From NCBI GenBank assembly GCA_001430745.1, contig KQ481970.1:171968-185011 (forward strand): DNA of 13,044 nucleotides. The letters run 5' to 3'. The translations under genes were made by a program, and so were the position numbers. Below the pieces are notes generated by a model. It was not told the origin of the DNA, searched no databases, and worked only from the letters and a program-made list of their open reading frames with translations. The stretch comes from Auxenochlorella pyrenoidosa (lineage: Eukaryota > Chlorophyta > Trebouxiophyceae > Chlorellales > Chlorellaceae). Each line of letters opens with the position of its first letter. Position 1 is the stretch's first letter. Positions 8,369-13,044 of the stretch are shown here, piece by piece.

Positions 8369-9605
8369 ATGCGCAGTAACCGCAGACGCGTGCTTGCAAG
8401 CTATGAGGAGGATGAGGCGGACTGTAGCGGCGGAGAGGACCTTGAGTGGCAGCCCACGGCGGCGGTGGCAGCACCAGGGCGGGCCTCTTGGCGCGCCTCT
8501 GGCGATGACGACGGCGAGCCGACATGCTCTGCAGCAGCTGCAGCAGCTACAGACAGCGGCGAGCAGCACCAGATACCAGCAGGTTTGGAAGAGTGGGAGG
8601 AGGAGCAGCTACTGGCCACACTGTCGCCCGAGAGCCAGAAGCGGGAGCGGCGGCGCATCGCTAATCGCGACTGCGCGCGACGCATCCGGCAGCGCAAAAC
8701 GGTGCGCGCTGGGGCTCTGTCGGCAGGAAGGGATGGGGAGCTGCCATGTGCATGCCTGCAACATTCCTGACGCAGAACGCTGTGCATGCACGGCAGCCCC
8801 ACGCACCCGCTGCCGCTGTGCTCCTGTGCGGCTGCAGGAGCTGCTGGCTGACCTGACCGCAAGCGTGGAGCAGCTGCAGGCCGACAATGCGCGCCTAGTG
8901 GCCACGCTTTCAGGCACGCCTTGCTGCTGGCACCTCGCCCCGCCTTGGCGGGCAGCCTCCATGTGCCGCGCTGCCTGCAGCCCTGTCGTGTCCACGGCCG
9001 GCTGCGACCGTGCATGGCCCGGCCTGCATGCCCCAGCATGACGCCTTGCCATCACCCTCGCGCCGCCACCCGGCCGGCCGCGCGCCTTGCGCCTGCGGGC
9101 CTGGTGCCGCGCGCCCATGCAGCGCCCCCTGGGCCCCTCACCACCCTGTGCGGCCCGCCACTGGTGCAGAGGTGACGCGCTGCTGGCGGGACGCCACCCT
9201 GGCAAACTGCGAGCTGCGCGCCCAGATCGCGCTGCTGCAGGCCGGCGGCAGCGGCGGCTCCCGCTCGTTGGGTGCGTGGGCGGGCGGCGCCGCCCTGGCT
9301 GCGCCTGTGCCTGCGCGCCGCTACTGCCTGTGACGACGGGATCACGACGGTGTTGAGCGCCCTAGGATGCGCCAGGATGAGCGCAGAGCGACTGCAGCCG
9401 TCAGCGCACATGCCCTGGGCTGTGGCGTGTGCGTGGGGGTGTGCATGCGACTTCAGCTGAACATGATCCATGGGTGTGTCCCGCTCTGTGCGACGCAGGG
9501 GGGTGCTCCTCTGGCGGCACCGGCGGCGGCAGCGGGCTGCCCAGCCCTGTGGGCCTGGTGGCCCAGCTGGGCTCGCCCGGCTGGCCGTCGCCCATGGTGC
9601 TGTGA
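8369..9605 (+). CDS. bZIP transcription factor, four exons, 205 aa
   Basis: Predicted nuclear DNA-binding dimer. Exons: 8369-8701, 8838-8913, 9170-9271, 9499-9605 (618 nt), all phases compatible. Residues 1-85 are acidic and probably disordered, a possible activation region. The basic region spans about residues 88-111: KRERRRIANRDCARRIRQRK, with the invariant N99 and R107 in the N-x7-R spacing. The leucine zipper follows at the canonical distance with heptad residues L117, L124, L131, V138, A145, L152 and L159, split over three exons. This continuity supports the splice choices. The C-terminus (171-205) is Gly/Ser/Pro-rich. The second intron appears to use a GC donor. The basic region departs from the usual plant pattern: Cys replaces Ala/Ser, and Ile replaces Ser/Cys just before R107. 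The subfamily cannot be assigned. Confidence 0.87.
8914..9169 (+). other. Inferred GC-AG intron inside the leucine zipper
   Basis: Exon 2 ends TCAG at 8913 and the intron would start GCACGC. The acceptor is CTGGTGCAG and exon 3 starts AGGTG at 9170. The phase-1 junction gives LVATLSEVTRCWRDATL and places hydrophobic residues exactly on the heptad at 138, 152 and 159. The donor is weaker than the other two GC donors here, so the model rests mainly on heptad register. Confidence 0.6.
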
Positions 9606-10291
9606 AAAAACTGTGCCTGGACCCCTCGCAATCTACACTTCCCTTCACAAGCAGGCTGATGCTTGCGCATCACCCGTACTTCATGTACCGGGTCGATCTA
9701 TTGTCTGCTGCTGTTGAAGTCTGCGTTGCCCTCCCAAGTTGCTGCGTTGCACCCGTTGTATGCTGCCTGTTGTGTAGTTGTGCCTTTCTGCAGCGCCGCG
9801 TCGTCCCCTTGTCCACATTGGCGCATGCTTGGCACCTTGCCCTCTCCCTGGGCGCGCTGCTCTGGCCTCTTGTGTGCCTCAACCACCCCCGTTGCCCCTT
9901 GGGCAATGTGCTGCCTAGGGGGATGTTACACAGCCATTCACTTTGCACATTTATTTTGCTGCACCGCTCAGTCTCATTCGTTGTGGGCCGAGGTCGGGGT
10001 GGAGCGCTGCTGCAATTGACGCTGAGGGCAGTAGGCTGGGCAGCGTGCTGAGAGGGGCTGCTCAGGTTGCACCCCGAGCTGAAGCCGCGAGCGAGGCGCT
10101 CAGTGGTCAGCCCGCAGCAGAACCGCCCAGCTGGGCACTGGGCACCGTCGTGCTGCGCCCCGGCTTGTTTGCTCGCCGCTGCTGCCAGGCTGCCATGGCG
10201 CGGCCGCGGCTGCAGGCCTTTGCCGCGACTCGTCCGCCCCTGCTGGTGCTGTGACAGTCGGCCGTTGTTGTGGTGCGAAGGCGCACCGGCT
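9606..10291. other. Convergent 3' intergenic region between bZIP and ORP genes
   Basis: These 686 bp should hold the 3' UTRs of both genes, which face each other. Codon phase, splice sites and family similarity support no additional gene. The part near 9660-9990 is AT-richer than the rest. A TGTAA signal for the minus-strand gene is at 9926-9930; none was seen for the bZIP gene. Confidence 0.5.
9926..9930 (-). terminator. Possible TGTAA poly(A) signal for the ORP gene
   Basis: TGTAA is the usual green-algal polyadenylation signal. The minus strand carries it here, about 360 nt beyond the ORP stop codon, and it is the only copy noticed in this interval. The 5-bp match alone is weak. Confidence 0.4.
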
Positions 10292-12850
10292 TCACCGCTG
10301 GGCCTCCTTGCCAAGCTGCGGGTGCATGTCTGGGTAGCACCAGGGCGCAAAGCCTGTGCCGCACACCTCATCTGGGGCAGGGCGGGTGGGGTGGGCAGGG
10401 CAGCCGGCAGGCCAAGTTGAGCACAGCTTTCGTGCGTCGGCCGCCCAGGCACTGCAGATGGCTGCGCTGCAAGGCAGGGAGCGGGGTTTCCCGGCAGCGC
10501 CGCCCTCTTGCGGCCTTGGCGGCAGGGGATCCCCAAGGCGGCAGCGCTGCGCGCCCGCTGCCGGGAGCGGCGCCGCCGGCCCACCAATCTTCACACCTTC
10601 CGACTTGCTGGGCGGCCGCGCCTCGAGCTTCAGGTACTCGCCCGTGAACTCGTACTGGGGGCACTCCTCGTTGGAGTACTCGCCCGGCAGCACCTCTGCG
10701 GGGGGGGAGAGGGGGGTGGTGGGTGGGTGGGTGGGTGGGTGGGGTGGGGTGGGGTGGGGTGGGGTGGGGTCGGGAAACGGGGGCTGCTGTGTGAGTACGC
10801 AAGCATGCAGAAGAAAGGAGGGGCAGTGCACTGGAGCAGGGGCAGCGCTGGCTGCCGCCCGGGCTGGGCAAGCTGGTTCCGGCCTGGCGTGCTCACCGGC
10901 GTCTGCAGGCAGCGGTCTGAACCAGCGCGGCTGCCAGCTGTCGCCGCGCTTCTCGCGCTCCTGCATGGGGCGGGCCCAGGGCACGATGCATTGCACTGTG
11001 CAGGGGGGACGCTGGGCCTCCACCAGCCGGCTGCCCATGCCAACGAGGCGCACGTCCCGCCTGCAGCTTGACCGGCCTGCAGGCTGCGCAGCCAGGCGCA
11101 TGGTGCCCCGCTGCAGGCCATGGCAGGCGCCGCCCGCAGGGCGCCCGCCAGCGTGCACGACCAACGGCGGGTGCGAGGGGCGGCAGGTGCGAGCGGCGGC
11201 GGCGCGCGCACCTTGCGCTCTGCCCGCTGCATCTCCTCCAAATTGTACTTGGCCACCGCCGCGTCTGCGGGCAAGCAGGAGCGCCAGCAGCGCATGCGTC
11301 ACAACGGGGCGCCGCAAAGCAGCAAGGGGGCCGCCGGCCGTACAGGCCAGGCACGCTTCAGGCAGTGGGGGTGGGTTCATGAGGTCGCGGCCCCGCGTCT
11401 GCCCCCCCCCACCCAACCCCCAACCCCCAACCCCCACCCCCTGCGCCCCCCCACCCGACGAGTTGCCTCCCTCGAGCAGCGCGCGGTCGGGGCGGCGCCG
11501 CGAGTCCGAGGGCAGCGGGTTGATGCCGTCAGCGCAGCTGTTGAGCTTGTGTGCAAAGTGGGTGAAGCCATAGGGGTCGTCCGCTGGCTTCTCGGTGCAC
11601 TGCAGGCGGCGCGGGCGCGTTGAACAGTGGGGCCACACCTGACGCCGTCGCTTTCAACAAGGCGGCGCGGGCGGCGCGAGCCGCAGGGCTGGCACGTCAG
11701 CGCATGGCCAGGCGACAGCGGCCGGCGACGCGCCTGGTGCGCCAGCCGGCACAGCCTGCACTGCGGCGGCCAATGGCAGCGGCACACCGCCGGCTCTGCC
11801 CGTGCATGGCACGGCACACGGGCGCGCGGGGGGCGGCGCAGCGCCGGCAGCCCAGGCGGCGGCCTCACCGTCCACAGCCGCAGCGGCTCCTCTCCGGGCA
11901 GCGGCTCGCCCTCAGCGTCGCACTTGACTGTGGGGTGGGGCGGCGCAGGAGGGAGGTGGCTGGGCGGGCAGGGTGCAAGGCGAGGGCGCGGCCCGGGTGC
12001 GCAGGGCGCGCGACATGCAGGTGCATGCGGCAGCGTCTCTGCGGCGCTACGCGCCAGGGAGCAAGGGGCCGCGCTGCGCTCCGCGCCGCCGTGGCGCACC
12101 CTCCGGCAGGCAGGCAGGTGGTCCCAGCCGCCGCATCGAATCCACAAATCAAAACAAGAGCACAGGCGTCACGCCGTGCGGCCGCGGGCTGCCGCCCAGC
12201 CCCGCCCACCTGCATCCAGGTGCGAGTTCCACTTCCCCTCCAGCTTGTACACCGGGGTGCCGTCCTCTTTGCTGATGGTGCCGCTGATCTGCGCAGAGCA
12301 CCCATGGGCCAGGGGCGCGGGGCGCGGGGCGCGGCTGCTTGCGGCACTCCCGCTGCCGGCCCTTCGGCGCTGCCATCCTGCCTGCAGGCTGCGGCACCGT
12401 GGTGGCGTGCCGTCACGCGCTGTGCCCAGCCTGCCGCGCGCGTGCCAGCAAGGGCCCGCCCGGCGCCCCGCGCACCTCGTAGCGCCCGGCGCCAAACCAG
12501 CCGCAGGGCTGGAAGAACATGTAGGCCTTGGCGCCGGTGGTGGAGTTGAGCAGGGTGTAGTCGCCATAGGTGTCGATCCAGGTCTTGCCTGCGGGGGGGC
12601 GCATGCCGGGCCGGCAGTTCTCAGGCGCTGGCGACGACGGGCCGCCACCAGCCAGGGCCGGCGCACGCTGTGGCTGTCAGATGCCCGTGCATCGCCCCAG
12701 GGAGGTGCCGCAGTGCGGGCCCCCGTCCCCAACTGCGGCGCAGGCGGGCCGAGCAGAGGCGCGCACCCAGGATCACGTTGTTGGCCTTGGAGGTGGGCGG
12801 CACCAGGCTGAACACCTCGCCGGTGGTCTTGAGCCGGATGCGGGTGCGGC
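10292..12850 (-). CDS. Oxysterol-binding protein-related protein (ORP), 3' part, eight exons
   Basis: ORPs are lipid-transfer proteins that exchange sterols or phosphatidylserine for PI4P at membrane contact sites. Exons on the minus strand: 12767-12850, 12476-12588, 12210-12288, 11869-11927, 11455-11599, 11212-11264, 10897-10960, 10292-10695; phases all agree (332 residues seen). Family motifs in order: TGEVFSLVPPTSKANNVILG, KTWIDTYGDYTLLNSTTGAK, VYKLEGKWNSHLDA, LRLWT, PYGFTHFAHKLNS, LPSDSRRRPDRALLEGGN, KYNLEEMQRAERK, SWQPRWF, and CPQYEFTGEYLKLEARPP. The K-x3-E-x3-R spacing of the PI4P-binding residues of yeast Osh4 is present in the sixth exon. The upstream half, including the family's EQVSHHPP signature, lies off the right edge. 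The last exon may contain a further 225-nt in-frame intron (10372-10596), which would remove a Pro/Ala/Cys-rich segment. Any N-terminal PH domain cannot be seen. Confidence 0.9.
10711..10770. repeat. GGGT/GGGGT minisatellite in the last ORP intron
   Basis: About five GGGT units (10721-10740) are followed by six perfect GGGGT units (10741-10770). In the ORP transcript this is a C-rich tract leading into the acceptor at 10697-10696, so it doubles as a polypyrimidine tract. The plus strand could form a DNA G-quadruplex. Confidence 0.85.
11401..11454. repeat. C-rich CCCCCAA-type repeat at the start of an ORP intron
   Basis: Runs of three to nine C separated by AA or A. In the ORP transcript the tract reads GGGGGTT-type repeats directly downstream of the donor at 11454. 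It resembles a telomeric repeat by composition only; it is short, imperfect and intronic. Confidence 0.75.
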
Positions 12851-13044
12851 CTGCACGCGGGAGGGCAGGTGGGGGTGGGGAGGCTAGAGCCGTGGGCTGG
12901 GCTGCAGGGCAGAGCAGCAAGCGGTCGGCCAGCCCAGCAGGCTGCCCTTTGAAGCAGACAGACAGACAACAGGGCACCTGTGCTGCCTTGGAGGAGAGGC
13001 AGATGTGTGCGCCTCCTGCTACAGGCTGAGCCCCCAAAAGGCCC
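12851..13044 (-). other. Partial ORP intron reaching the right edge
   Basis: The sequence upstream of the acceptor at 12852-12851 is pyrimidine-rich on the minus strand and shows no ORP-like coding segment. A short GACA tandem repeat is at about 12956-12968. The next upstream exon must be beyond the window. Confidence 0.6.

Noticed and set aside
8914..8990. GT donors further downstream for the second bZIP intron, for example near 8983.
   Set aside because: They would add Cys/Pro/Trp-rich residues that break the leucine zipper heptads and do not fit the phase of exon 3.
9943..10254. A plus-strand open frame of about 100 codons downstream of the bZIP gene.
   Set aside because: It lacks an ATG at its start, has no splice link to the bZIP exons and no family similarity; the bZIP stop at 9603-9605 follows four phase-consistent exons.
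11401..11450. CCCCCAA-like units resembling a ciliate-type telomere repeat.
   Set aside because: The array is short, irregular and lies wholly inside an ORP intron, so it is a simple repeat.
1..13044. Search for CRISPR arrays, insertion sequences, tRNA or rRNA genes, and transposon ends.
   Set aside because: No spaced direct repeats, transposase-like frames, cloverleaf sequence or rRNA core was recognised on either strand by eye.

Overview
This window looks like nuclear DNA of a green alga, most likely a Chlorella-type trebouxiophyte. The evidence is very high GC with G/C-ending codons, many introns of about 90-300 nt, donors that are mostly GTGAGN or GTGCGN, acceptors that are mostly TGCAG, long CAG/CTG runs encoding Gln or Ala, and a plastid-type ribosome maturation gene carrying its own N-terminal extension. 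The lineage is inferred. The exon structure was read directly by matching splice sites, codon phase and protein-family conservation. No prokaryotic, viral, mobile-element, CRISPR, tRNA or rRNA feature was seen.

There are four protein genes, left to right. (1) On the minus strand, 55-900: the 5' four exons of a plastid RbfA-like ribosome-binding factor, whose 3' end lies off the left edge. (2) On the plus strand, 1328-7677: a 13-exon gene for a predicted 1296-aa CRAL-TRIO (Sec14-like) lipid-binding protein. It has long low-complexity flanks and a C-terminal hydrophobic anchor. (3) On the plus strand, 8369-9605: a 4-exon gene for a 205-aa bZIP transcription factor. (4) On the minus strand, 10292-12850: the 3' eight exons of an oxysterol-binding-protein-related protein (ORP), whose 5' part lies off the right edge.

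Genes 1 and 2 are divergent and share a 427-bp upstream region. Genes 2 and 3 are tandem, separated by 691 bp. Genes 3 and 4 converge across 686 bp. In all three complete or near-complete models every junction keeps the reading frame: gene 2 totals 3891 nt and gene 3 totals 618 nt, both divisible by three.

Two of the four genes encode lipid-transfer-type domains (Sec14 and ORP). In yeast, Sec14 and the ORP Kes1/Osh4 act on the same phosphoinositide-dependent Golgi step. Here the two genes sit either side of a bZIP gene, but nothing in the sequence proves they are co-regulated. The points most worth a second look are the architecture and possible internal spliced exon of the Sec14-like gene, three introns that appear to use GC donors, the unusual basic region of the bZIP protein, and G-rich intron starts that could fold as RNA quadruplexes.
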